Shown here: piece after piece, positions 1 through 5,351 of the stretch
Position numbering within the stretch: the first letter of the stretch is position 1
Layout of the letters: every line of letters starts with the position of its first letter
From: Aquitalea sp.
GTDB lineage: Bacteria > Pseudomonadota > Gammaproteobacteria > Burkholderiales > Chromobacteriaceae
Assembly: GCA_019232735.1 (NCBI GenBank)
Contig: JAFANL010000119.1
Span: 1-5,351 of the forward strand
Direction: 5' to 3'
Length of the DNA stretch: 5,351 nt
Notes under the pieces: model-generated
The model's database searches: none
What the model saw: only the letters and a program-made list of their open reading frames with translations
Told to the model about the DNA's origin: nothing
Translations under genes and position numbers: made by a program

Positions 1-8
1 CAGTTTAT

Positions 9-124
9 GTCTGGTGGCCATAGCGAGGTGGTCCCACGCCTTCCCATCCCGAACAGGACCGTGAAACGCCTTAGCGCCGATGATAGTGTGGCATTCGCCA
101 TGTGAAAGTAGGACACCGCCAGAC
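9..124 (+). rRNA. rrf: 5S ribosomal RNA
   Basis: This is the 5S RNA of the large ribosomal subunit. The ends are set by the terminal helix: bases 9-17 (GTCTGGTGG) pair with 116-124 (CCGCCAGAC) with one G-U pair. Inside are the conserved 5S blocks, including CCCATCCCGAACAGG around 44-58, GCGCCGATG around 74-82 and the GAAAGTAGG segment near 104-112. The sequence resembles betaproteobacterial 5S genes from memory. The 116-nt length is normal. Bases 1-8 would be the end of the 23S-5S spacer, so the rest of the rRNA operon should lie to the left. The mature ends could differ by one or two bases. Confidence 0.96.
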
Positions 125-134
125 TCCCCCTTCG

Positions 135-165
135 AAGCCCAGCTCAACCGAGCTGGGCTTTGTGC
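135..165 (+). terminator. Probable terminator of the rRNA operon
   Basis: A perfect 11-bp stem (135-145 with 150-160, AAGCCCAGCTC / GAGCTGGGCTT) closes a four-base AACC loop, ten bases after the 5S helix. The following T-tract is poor (TTTGTG), so release may be incomplete or factor-assisted. This leaves room for some read-through into the kinase gene on the same strand. Confidence 0.85.
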
Positions 166-177
166 ATTTATCGCCCG

Positions 178-197
178 CTACGCAGTACTACGCTGTA
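178..197. repeat. 10-bp tandem direct repeat in the 5S-kinase gap
   Basis: CTACGCAGTA (178-187) is followed at once by CTACGCTGTA (188-197), nine of ten bases identical, with a period of about one helical turn. It lies just upstream of the candidate -10 element at 217-222. It could be a binding site for a regulator that contacts one face of the DNA, or it could be chance. Confidence 0.5.
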
Positions 198-222
198 ATT
201 GCGCTGCTGGCGACGTTACAAT
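194..222 (+). promoter_or_regulatory. Weak candidate promoter for the sensor kinase gene
   Basis: TACAAT at 217-222 differs from the -10 consensus by one base. The segment 17 bp upstream (194-199, TGTAAT) is a poor -35 match, so an activator or read-through from the rRNA operon may be needed. Transcription would begin near 229, giving a leader of about 55 nt before the TTG start. This is a motif guess only. Confidence 0.25.
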
Positions 223-283
223 GTCCGCTGCTTGCCACCTGATCGTGGCGTTCTCCTTCTGCCGCTAGCCCTGAGAGATTTCC

Positions 284-2500
284 TTGGCCGAATTCCTGCG
301 AAAACGACTACACCTGTTTGTCCTGTTGTGGCTGGGTGTCTCGCTCATCGTGGGCGTCCAATGGGCCATTTCGGAATACCAGCGCATCCAGGAGGATTTT
401 GAACGCTCAGCCCGACTGGCGCATGGGGTGATTGCCCGTAAACTGGATCAGAACGAGTCGGTATTGGCGGCGGTGGATGCCTTGCTGATGCCACGTCAGC
501 AGTTCGATATGCCGGTACTGAAGGCCTTTTCCCACCAGCTGCTTTCGCATTATCCCCAGTTGTATACCGTGGAGTTCTTCCAGAATGTGACCCGGGTTAG
601 CCGGCCTGCTTTTCTGAATGAAATGCAGCAACGGTTTGGCAATACCTTTTTTATCCGTGATTTCGATGTTGCCGGCCGACGTAGCTGGGTACCAGCTCCC
701 GTGCGTGATCAGCACCTGGTGGTGACCATGATCGAGCCGGACATTCCCGAAGCCAGTTCGGTCTATGGCTACGATGTGTTGCATGAGCCACGTTTTGCCG
801 CAGATATGTTGAAGGCAATACAGAGTGGGCACAAAGTGGCTTCTGCACCATTTGACCTCTATGAAGGCGGACGCGTGTATCTGTTGATGCAGCCGGTTTT
901 CATGGGGGGAGGGGATCAGAACGCCGGCCCTGGCACTAGCAAGCGAGGCAGCCTGGTTGGCGTGGTGGCCTTGGTGGTGTATTGCGAGAAACTGCTGGCC
1001 ATTTCCGCTGCCGAAGGGGGAGCCGCAGATCTGGATTTGTCTATCCGCTCCTCACAATATGGTGGTGGCAGCATTTTCAACACCCATGGCAAGCATGCGG
1101 GGGCCGCAGGTTGGCTACCTGCACTGAGCCAGCTGGAAATCAGCTTGCCCTTAAGCAGTGTGTCGCAGCCCTTTGTCCTCACCGTGAGCAAAGAAGTTTA
1201 CCTGAGCGATTTCAAGTTGCTGGGTTTGCTGCTGCGCGAACTGCTGGTCATGTCGCTGGTAATCTCCTTGTGGCTGATCTACAGCCAGCGGCAGGCCATG
1301 CAACGCGCACAGAGTCAGGCGGATGAGGCCTTGTTCCTGCAGAGTGAGCGCGCAGCGGTGACGCTGAATGCCGTCCACGACGGGGTGATCACGCTAGACC
1401 CGCAGCAACAGATCGAAATGGCCAATCCGATGGCGCTTACCTTGCTGGGCATGCAGCGTGAGGAAGTGGTCGGGCTGCCATTCCAGAGTGTGTTCCGCCT
1501 GATTGGTGAGCTATCGTCCGAGCTGGCCGAGGACCCGATCAGCGAGTGTTACCGCGAGGCACATACGGTTGAGCTGCCCGAGCGCATGCAACTGGCTACT
1601 GCCAAGGGGCATGTGCGGCTGGTTGAAGGTGCGATTGCCCCGCTGTTTTCCCGTGGTGGCGTGCTGACAGGGGTGGTGTGCGCCTTGCGCGATATGGGGC
1701 CGGTCCGGCAGCGCGCGGCCGAGGCGCTGGAGGCCAGCGAACTACGTGTCAAAGAGCATCTGGAAAAACTGTCGCACGTGGCGCGGCTGCATACCATGGG
1801 TGAGATGGCATCCGGCATTGCCCATGAGGTGAATCAGCCGCTGACGGCCATTTCCAATTATTGCCAGGCCTCCTTGCAGCTGCTGGAATACGGCGACGAT
1901 GCCCGGCCGCAGGTGGAGTCAGCCTTGCGGCTGGCTGTGGCGCAGGCCGATCGGGCAGGTGAGATCATCAAGCGCCTGCGCGCGCTGGTGAGCAAGCGGG
2001 CGATGGAAATCCGGTTGATCGACCTGAACCAGGTGGTGGGCAATTGCATGTTTCTGGCCGAATACGACCTGAAGGAACGCGGCATTGAAATGGTGCAGTT
2101 GCTGTCGGTGTATCCGATGGCGGTGATGGCGGACAGCATCCAGATGGAGCAGGTGGTGCTGAATCTGCTATCCAATGCCATGGATGCATTGCGGGACGAG
2201 CCGGTGATGAAGCGCCACATCATCATTCATACCCGGCGCGAAGGTAAGAAGGCCATTCTCGAGGTGCGGGATACCGGGCGTGGCATTTCACCGGAATCGC
2301 TGGAGGTGCTGTTCCATCCTTTCTTCTCGACCAAGCAGAACGGCATGGGGCTGGGCCTGTCGATATGCCAAACCATTGTCGAACAGTATGGCGGCTTGAT
2401 CTGTGCCGAGAATATTCCGGCCAGCGGGGCGTGCTTCCGTATCGAGCTGCCCTTGTCGCAGACGGTGACCGCGCCAGTGCAGGAACCCACCGCCAGCTGA
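284..2500 (+). CDS. CHASE-PAS sensor histidine kinase (FixL-like HPK4 core)
   Basis: A 738-residue inner-membrane kinase that should sense a signal outside the membrane and phosphorylate a response regulator. Order of parts: membrane helix at about 9-29; extracytoplasmic region 30-308 with a CHASE-like segment (about 70-235, notably YGYD at 161-164, SAPF at 187-190 and QPVF at 203-206); second helix at about 311-333; PAS domain about 350-470; helical linker 475-505; phosphoacceptor His514 in HEVNQPL; N-box with Asn627 and Asn631; G1 DTGRG at 663-667; F-box FFSTK at 680-684; G2 GMGLGL at 687-692. All core catalytic motifs look intact. The start is TTG: an in-frame TAG lies at 266-268, GAGAG sits 6 nt upstream of the TTG, and the first internal ATG (residue 69) would remove the first helix. 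No receiver domain or adjacent regulator gene is present, so partner and signal are unknown. The HEVNQPL kinase core resembles FixL and TtrS, which pair with LuxR-type regulators. Confidence 0.93.
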   Translation: MAEFLRKRLHLFVLLWLGVSLIVGVQWAISEYQRIQEDFERSARLAHGVIARKLDQNESVLAAVDALLMPRQQFDMPVLKAFSHQLLSHYPQLYTVEFFQNVTRVSRPAFLNEMQQRFGNTFFIRDFDVAGRRSWVPAPVRDQHLVVTMIEPDIPEASSVYGYDVLHEPRFAADMLKAIQSGHKVASAPFDLYEGGRVYLLMQPVFMGGGDQNAGPGTSKRGSLVGVVALVVYCEKLLAISAAEGGAADLDLSIRSSQYGGGSIFNTHGKHAGAAGWLPALSQLEISLPLSSVSQPFVLTVSKEVYLSDFKLLGLLLRELLVMSLVISLWLIYSQRQAMQRAQSQADEALFLQSERAAVTLNAVHDGVITLDPQQQIEMANPMALTLLGMQREEVVGLPFQSVFRLIGELSSELAEDPISECYREAHTVELPERMQLATAKGHVRLVEGAIAPLFSRGGVLTGVVCALRDMGPVRQRAAEALEASELRVKEHLEKLSHVARLHTMGEMASGIAHEVNQPLTAISNYCQASLQLLEYGDDARPQVESALRLAVAQADRAGEIIKRLRALVSKRAMEIRLIDLNQVVGNCMFLAEYDLKERGIEMVQLLSVYPMAVMADSIQMEQVVLNLLSNAMDALRDEPVMKRHIIIHTRREGKKAILEVRDTGRGISPESLEVLFHPFFSTKQNGMGLGLSICQTIVEQYGGLICAENIPASGACFRIELPLSQTVTAPVQEPTAS

Positions 2501-2523
2501 CCGACTGATCAGACAGATAGACA

Positions 2524-2550
2524 AAGAGCCGCAATTTGCGGCTCTTGTCG
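2524..2550. terminator. Shared bidirectional terminator between convergent genes
   Basis: AAGAGCCGCAA (2524-2534) is complementary to TTGCGGCTCTT (2536-2546), giving a tight stem whose real loop is probably AATTT. It lies 24 bp past the kinase stop and 26 bp past the stop of the regulator on the other strand, so it can serve both. The T-rich flanks are modest on each side (TTGTCGTTTG on the + strand, TTTGTCTATC on the - strand). Confidence 0.8.
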
Positions 2551-2571
2551 TTTGTATCGGGCTACGTTGGC

Positions 2572-3561
2572 TCAGCGTGGCTCAACCACTACCTGGGTGC
2601 GCTGGGCGCGCTCCTCGCGCGGGGTGATGCCAAAGTGGTTGCGGTAGGTGCTGGAGAAGTGCGGACCACTGGAAAAGCCGCAGGCCAGGCCGATCTGAAC
2701 GATGGATTTGCTGGTTTGTTGCAGCAATTGGCGGGCTCGGCTGAGGCGTAGTTCCAGATAGTATTTGGACGGGACCGTGCTCAGGTATTGCTTGAACAGG
2801 CGCTCCAACTGACGGCGCGACACGCCGACATAGTAGGCGATGTCGTCTGTGGTCAGCGGCTCTTCGATATTGGCCTCCATCAGGCTGACGGCCTCGGTCA
2901 GCTTGGGCTGGCTGCCACCGATGCGGGTCGCCAAGGGAATGCGCTGGCGTTCATTACCCGGCCTTACCCGTTCAATGCTGAACATTTCCGACAGGCGGGC
3001 AGCAAACTCATGGCCATGCTGGCTGCCGACCAGCGACAGCATGAAGTCCAGTGTTGCCGCACCACCGGCGCAGCTCATGCGGCTGCGGTCGATTTCATAC
3101 AGATTGGAGGACACGATGACGTCGTGGAATTCCTCGGTAAAGCGGCTGATTTCCTGCCAGTGTATGGTGGCGCGAAAACCGTTCAGCAGGCCGGCACGGG
3201 CCATCCAGTAGCTGCCGCAGCCAATACCGGCCATGGGCAGCTTGTCGGTGTGCAGGCCGCTGATGCTTTTGAGGAATTCGTCCAGATTGACATCAATGGT
3301 GATGTCATCGGCCAGGATGAACAGGCCGTCCAGTTTGGGCGCATAGGCCAGCGGCAGGTCAACCGGCAGCTTCAGCCCGTTGGACATGGCCACCGGCAGG
3401 CCATTGAGCGACAGCGGCAGGAATTCGTACAGCTTTTTTTCGGCCAGCTGATTGGCCCGGGTCAGCACTTCGCTGGCAATGGCAAAATCAGCCATGGAAG
3501 CGTGTGGAAGCAGAAGAAAACCGTAGCGTAACGGTTTGGCAGCGTGCATTGGATGACCCAT
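2572..3561 (-). CDS. GlxA/ArgR-type AraC-family transcriptional regulator
   Basis: A cytoplasmic DNA-binding regulator of about 329 residues, usual for the family. The N-terminal part (about residues 12-180) is a DJ-1/PfpI-like ligand domain. The C-terminal 100 residues are an AraC domain with two helix-turn-helix units: LTTDDIAYYVGVSRRQLERL (about 236-255), and a second from SIVQIGLACGF to GITPREER (about 286-318). ATG at 3561 is chosen because the extended -10 box predicts transcription from about 3575. A TTG at 3570 would leave almost no leader. ATG at 3552 is equally possible and has a GGG 7 nt upstream. The gene follows the basic amino acid ABC operon on the same strand, as argR follows aotP in Pseudomonas aeruginosa, so it probably responds to arginine or a related amino acid and controls the transporter. 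CdhR- or GbdR-like specificity is the alternative. It is unrelated to the hexameric E. coli ArgR. The family call is firm; the ligand is inferred. Confidence 0.9.
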   Translation of the reverse strand: MGHPMHAAKPLRYGFLLLPHASMADFAIASEVLTRANQLAEKKLYEFLPLSLNGLPVAMSNGLKLPVDLPLAYAPKLDGLFILADDITIDVNLDEFLKSISGLHTDKLPMAGIGCGSYWMARAGLLNGFRATIHWQEISRFTEEFHDVIVSSNLYEIDRSRMSCAGGAATLDFMLSLVGSQHGHEFAARLSEMFSIERVRPGNERQRIPLATRIGGSQPKLTEAVSLMEANIEEPLTTDDIAYYVGVSRRQLERLFKQYLSTVPSKYYLELRLSRARQLLQQTSKSIVQIGLACGFSSGPHFSSTYRNHFGITPREERAQRTQVVVEPR

Positions 3562-3581
3562 GTTTTCCAAAAAAAGTGAGC

Positions 3582-3590
3582 ACTATACCA
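3582..3590 (-). promoter_or_regulatory. Extended -10 promoter of the AraC-family regulator
   Basis: Read on the - strand this is TGGTATAGT, matching the extended -10 pattern TGnTATAAT with one mismatch. The -35 position 17 bp upstream (CACGGC) is poor, as is common for extended -10 promoters. Transcription would start near 3575, leaving a 14-nt leader to the ATG at 3561. It allows expression independent of the transporter operon. Confidence 0.6.
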
Positions 3591-3627
3591 AAAAAGCAGG
3601 CCATGCCGTGGTCGGCGTGGCGCTGCT
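3590..3627 (-). terminator. Rho-independent terminator after hisP
   Basis: On the - strand AGCAG-C-GCCACGCC (3627-3614) pairs with GGCATGGC-CTGCT (3607-3595), with one bulged C (3622) and one C/A mismatch. An additional G-C pair (3613/3608) closes an ACCA loop. Six T residues (3595-3590) follow directly. It starts 21 bp past the hisP stop codon, and its T-tract runs into the extended -10 box of the next gene. Confidence 0.85.
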
Positions 3628-3648
3628 ATCTGTGAGGCATTGTACGAT

Positions 3649-4446
3649 TTATTTAAGGCTGCCGGACAGGAATTGTGCAAGCCTTTCGCTTTGGGGCTTG
3701 ACCAGCACTTCCTTGGGATTGCCTTGCTCTTCGATTTTGCCTTTGTGCAGGAAAATCACGTGGTTGGACACCTCGCGGGCGAAGCCCATTTCGTGGGTGA
3801 CCACCACCATGGTGCGGCCTTCGCGGGCCAGATCCTGCATCACGCGCAGCACTTCGCCGACCAGCTCCGGGTCCAGTGCCGAGGTGGGCTCGTCAAACAG
3901 CATCACCTCCGGCTCCATGGCCAGTGCCCGGGCAATGGCCACGCGTTGTTGCTGACCGCCGGACATATGGGACGGGTATTTGCCTTCCACGTCTTTCAGG
4001 CCCACCTTGTCCAGGTATTTGCGGGCGCGGGCGATGGCCTCATCGCGCGACAGGCCCAGTACGTGGATGGGGGCTTCGATGATGTTTTCCAGCACCGTCA
4101 TGTGAGCCCACAGATTGAAGTGCTGAAATACCATGGCCAGCTTGGTGCGGATACGCTCCAGCTGTTTGTGATTGGCGGCGCGCAGGGCACCGGTTTTCTT
4201 GTCGGCGACCAGTTGCAACTCTTCACCGCCCAGCTGGATCTGCCCGCTATTGGGATGTTCCAGCATGTTGATGCAGCGCAGGAAGGTACTCTTGCCGGAG
4301 CCGGAGGAGCCGATGATGCTGATCACGTCGCCGGCATGGGCGGTGAGCGAGACACCCTTGAGTACTTCGTGGCTGCCATAACTTTTGTGCAGGTCGGAAA
4401 CCTGCAGCTTGATATGGGTGGTCGATGCCGCGTCGTTGTGTTTCAT
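3649..4446 (-). CDS. hisP: Histidine/basic amino acid ABC transporter ATP-binding protein
   Basis: The 265-residue ATPase that powers import of a basic amino acid (histidine, arginine, lysine or ornithine) through the HisQ/HisM-type permease pair at the cytoplasmic face of the inner membrane. All ABC motifs are present: Walker A GSSGSGKST (46-54), Q-loop Gln108, signature SGGQQ (162-166), Walker B VMLFDEP (181-187), D-loop SALD (189-192) and switch His218. The HFNLWAHMTVLEN segment (109-121) and the length are typical of HisP/AotP and related polar amino acid transport ATPases. The ATG has AAGGG 8 nt upstream. It follows hisM after a 93-bp gap and is followed by a terminator. The closest functional model is AotP, judged by the neighbouring regulator. 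The exact substrate cannot be read from the ATPase. Confidence 0.95.
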   Translation of the reverse strand: MKHNDAASTTHIKLQVSDLHKSYGSHEVLKGVSLTAHAGDVISIIGSSGSGKSTFLRCINMLEHPNSGQIQLGGEELQLVADKKTGALRAANHKQLERIRTKLAMVFQHFNLWAHMTVLENIIEAPIHVLGLSRDEAIARARKYLDKVGLKDVEGKYPSHMSGGQQQRVAIARALAMEPEVMLFDEPTSALDPELVGEVLRVMQDLAREGRTMVVVTHEMGFAREVSNHVIFLHKGKIEEQGNPKEVLVKPQSERLAQFLSGSLK

Positions 4447-4539
4447 GCTTGCAACCCTTGTTCTAAGGTTTCACCTTGCTGCTGTAAGCCATACAGGCAG
4501 CCATTGCTGAAAGAGGGCGGCGTGGTGCCACCCACGCTG
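4447..4539 (-). promoter_or_regulatory. Structured hisM-hisP intercistronic region
   Basis: This 93-bp gap holds no gene of useful length. On the - strand it can form three hairpins in order: a 6-bp GC-rich stem (4537-4532 with 4525-4520), a 9-bp stem with one bulge (4501-4498 and 4496-4492 with 4486-4478, loop 4491-4487), and a small AAGGT/ACCTT stem (4477-4473 with 4469-4465). No T-tract follows the first stem, so it is unlikely to be a full terminator. The structures may protect the upstream mRNA or adjust the ratio of permease to ATPase. No convincing promoter was seen. The hairpins are real complementarity; the role is inferred. Confidence 0.45.
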
Positions 4540-5271
4540 TCAATGCTTGCGCGGGGCCAGATAGGCCAGCCAGCGCTGTTCTGCCCGCTTGAACAGCCAG
4601 ACAAACAGAAAGGTCAGTGCCAGGTAGATGGCACCCGCGATCAGGAAAGGCTCGAAAGCCATATAGGTATCGCTGTAGATGCGGCGCGCCACCCCGGTGA
4701 TGTCGGCCAGGGTGACCAGGCCGGCCACGGCCGTGCTTTGCATCATCATGATTACTTCATTGCTGTAGGCCGGCAGGGCGCGGCGCAGGGCGGAAGGAAT
4801 CACGATGCGGCGCATCATCAGCCATTTGCTCATGCCCATGGCGCGAGCCGCCTCGATTTCACCCCAGTGGGTGGTGCGGATCTGGCCGGCGATGATTTCC
4901 GTGGTATAGGCTGCGGTGTTGAGGGTAAAGGCCAGAATGGCGCAGAACCAGGCATCCTGCAGGTATTGCCACATCCAGCTGTCCCGCACGGCATCGAACT
5001 GCGACAGGCCGTAATAGATGATGAACAGCTGCACCAGCAGCGGCGTGCCGCGGAATACATAGGTGTACAGCCATACGCTGCCGGCAAGCAGGCGGTTTTT
5101 GGACACCCGGCCCAGCGCCAGCGGAACAGCCAGCAGCATGCCCAGCAGCAACGATGCGCCCAGCAGCTCAAGGGTCATGACCACGCCGTCGCTGGTACTC
5201 AGCAGCGGCTGTCCATCAGCACCGCCCAGAAAGGCCGGCAGTTTGTCCAGAATCAGATGGAAGTCGATCAC
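4540..5271 (-). CDS. hisM: Basic amino acid ABC transporter permease (HisM/AotM-like)
   Basis: A 243-residue inner-membrane permease that forms the translocation path together with the HisQ-like protein. Hydrophobic segments lie at about 30-54, 66-90, 107-127, 166-190 and 207-227, as expected for five membrane helices. The EAA loop that docks on the ATPase is clear: EAARAMG (140-146), then nine residues, then IVIP (156-159). VFRGTPLLVQ (72-81), TLNTAAYTTEI (116-126) and LPAYSNEVI (166-174) are hallmarks of the HisM/AotM/ArtM group. The start is GTG: it overlaps the TGA of the preceding gene (GTGA), with GGAG (5283-5280) 8 nt upstream, which indicates translational coupling. The C-terminus KRAEQRWLAYLAPRK is close to that of enterobacterial HisM. 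Family and role are firm; the substrate within basic amino acids is inferred. Confidence 0.94.
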   Translation of the reverse strand: MIDFHLILDKLPAFLGGADGQPLLSTSDGVVMTLELLGASLLLGMLLAVPLALGRVSKNRLLAGSVWLYTYVFRGTPLLVQLFIIYYGLSQFDAVRDSWMWQYLQDAWFCAILAFTLNTAAYTTEIIAGQIRTTHWGEIEAARAMGMSKWLMMRRIVIPSALRRALPAYSNEVIMMMQSTAVAGLVTLADITGVARRIYSDTYMAFEPFLIAGAIYLALTFLFVWLFKRAEQRWLAYLAPRKH

Positions 5272-5351
5272 AGGCCGTTCTCCATCAGACCAGTGGAATA
5301 GCGACGCTCCAGCATGCCCAGCAGCACATTGGAGACGCTGGTGATCACCAG
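5268..5351 (-). CDS. hisQ: Partial permease of the same ABC transporter (HisQ/AotQ-like), C-terminal end
   Basis: Only the last 27 codons are in the window; the gene continues beyond the right edge. The translation ends LLGMLERRYSTGLMENGL and stops at TGA (5270-5268). A LERRY-type tail after a final membrane helix is typical of HisQ-like permeases. It sits directly before hisM with a 4-nt GTGA overlap and carries hisM's ribosome binding site in its coding sequence. It should form the permease heterodimer with the HisM-like protein. Identification rests mainly on this tail and on gene order. Confidence 0.8.
   Translation of the reverse strand: MVITSVSNVLLGMLERRYSTGLMENGL

Noticed and set aside
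80..402. Short open frames running through the 5S gene and the following gap
   Set aside because: The first lies largely within the 5S RNA and its terminator, and the second overlaps the start of the kinase in another frame. Neither has protein-like features.
2788..3531. A 247-codon open frame on the + strand opposite the AraC-family regulator
   Set aside because: Same explanation: its composition is that of reversed coding sequence, no domain is visible, and the opposite strand has intact DJ-1-like and AraC domains.
3562..3570. TTG at 3570 as the start of the AraC-family regulator (332 residues)
   Set aside because: It would begin only about 5 nt after the predicted transcription start with no ribosome binding site. 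ATG codons 9 and 18 nt downstream are better.
4518..4533. TGGCAC on the - strand in the hisM-hisP gap as a sigma-54 -24 element
   Set aside because: The required GC of the -12 element in a TTGC context is absent at the correct spacing, and the bases belong to the GC-rich hairpin.
4515..4543. A perfect TTGACA on the - strand at the hisM stop codon (4543-4538), as a possible internal promoter for hisP
   Set aside because: The hexamer 17 bp downstream is CCGCCC, and no -10-like sequence is found at acceptable spacing.
3640..5301. A 553-codon open frame on the + strand opposite hisP and hisM
   Set aside because: It is rich in His, Gln and Gly with no recognisable domain, and mirrors two clearly conserved genes across their gap. 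Long antisense frames are common opposite GC-rich genes.
1..5351. CRISPR arrays, insertion sequences, prophage genes, tRNA genes or attachment sites
   Set aside because: No regularly spaced repeats, transposase-like frames, terminal inverted repeats or cloverleaf sequences were found. The region looks like stable core chromosome.

Overview
No undescribed system is visible in this window. It reads as ordinary chromosome from a betaproteobacterium, most likely of the order Neisseriales (Chromobacterium/Aquitalea-like). That placement is inferred from the betaproteobacterial-type 5S rRNA, the fairly high GC content and the character of the proteins; it was not confirmed by any search. The more interesting material is regulatory and lies in the gaps between genes.

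Left part (1-283): the end of an rRNA operon. A complete 5S rRNA gene (9-124) is followed by a strong perfect hairpin (135-160), probably the operon's terminator. A gap of about 120 bp follows, with a 10-bp tandem repeat and a weak candidate promoter. Middle (284-2500, + strand): a membrane sensor histidine kinase with an extracytoplasmic CHASE-type domain, a PAS domain and a FixL-like kinase core. It starts at TTG and has no response regulator beside it in the window. It ends at a hairpin shared with the convergent gene on the other strand.

Right part (2572-5351, - strand, read right to left): the end of an inner-membrane permease gene (hisQ-like), a second permease (hisM-like, overlapping the first by GTGA), a structured 93-bp gap, the ATPase gene (hisP-like), a terminator, and a GlxA/ArgR-type AraC-family regulator with its own promoter. 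Together the transporter genes encode the membrane part of an ABC importer for basic amino acids (histidine, arginine, lysine or ornithine). Its substrate-binding protein is presumably encoded beyond the right edge. The order permease-permease-ATPase-regulator resembles aotJQMOP-argR of Pseudomonas aeruginosa, in which the regulator responds to arginine and controls the uptake operon. A similar role is inferred here. The differences are that no aotO-like gene lies between the second permease and the ATPase, and that the regulator is separated from the ATPase gene by a terminator directly abutting an extended -10 promoter.
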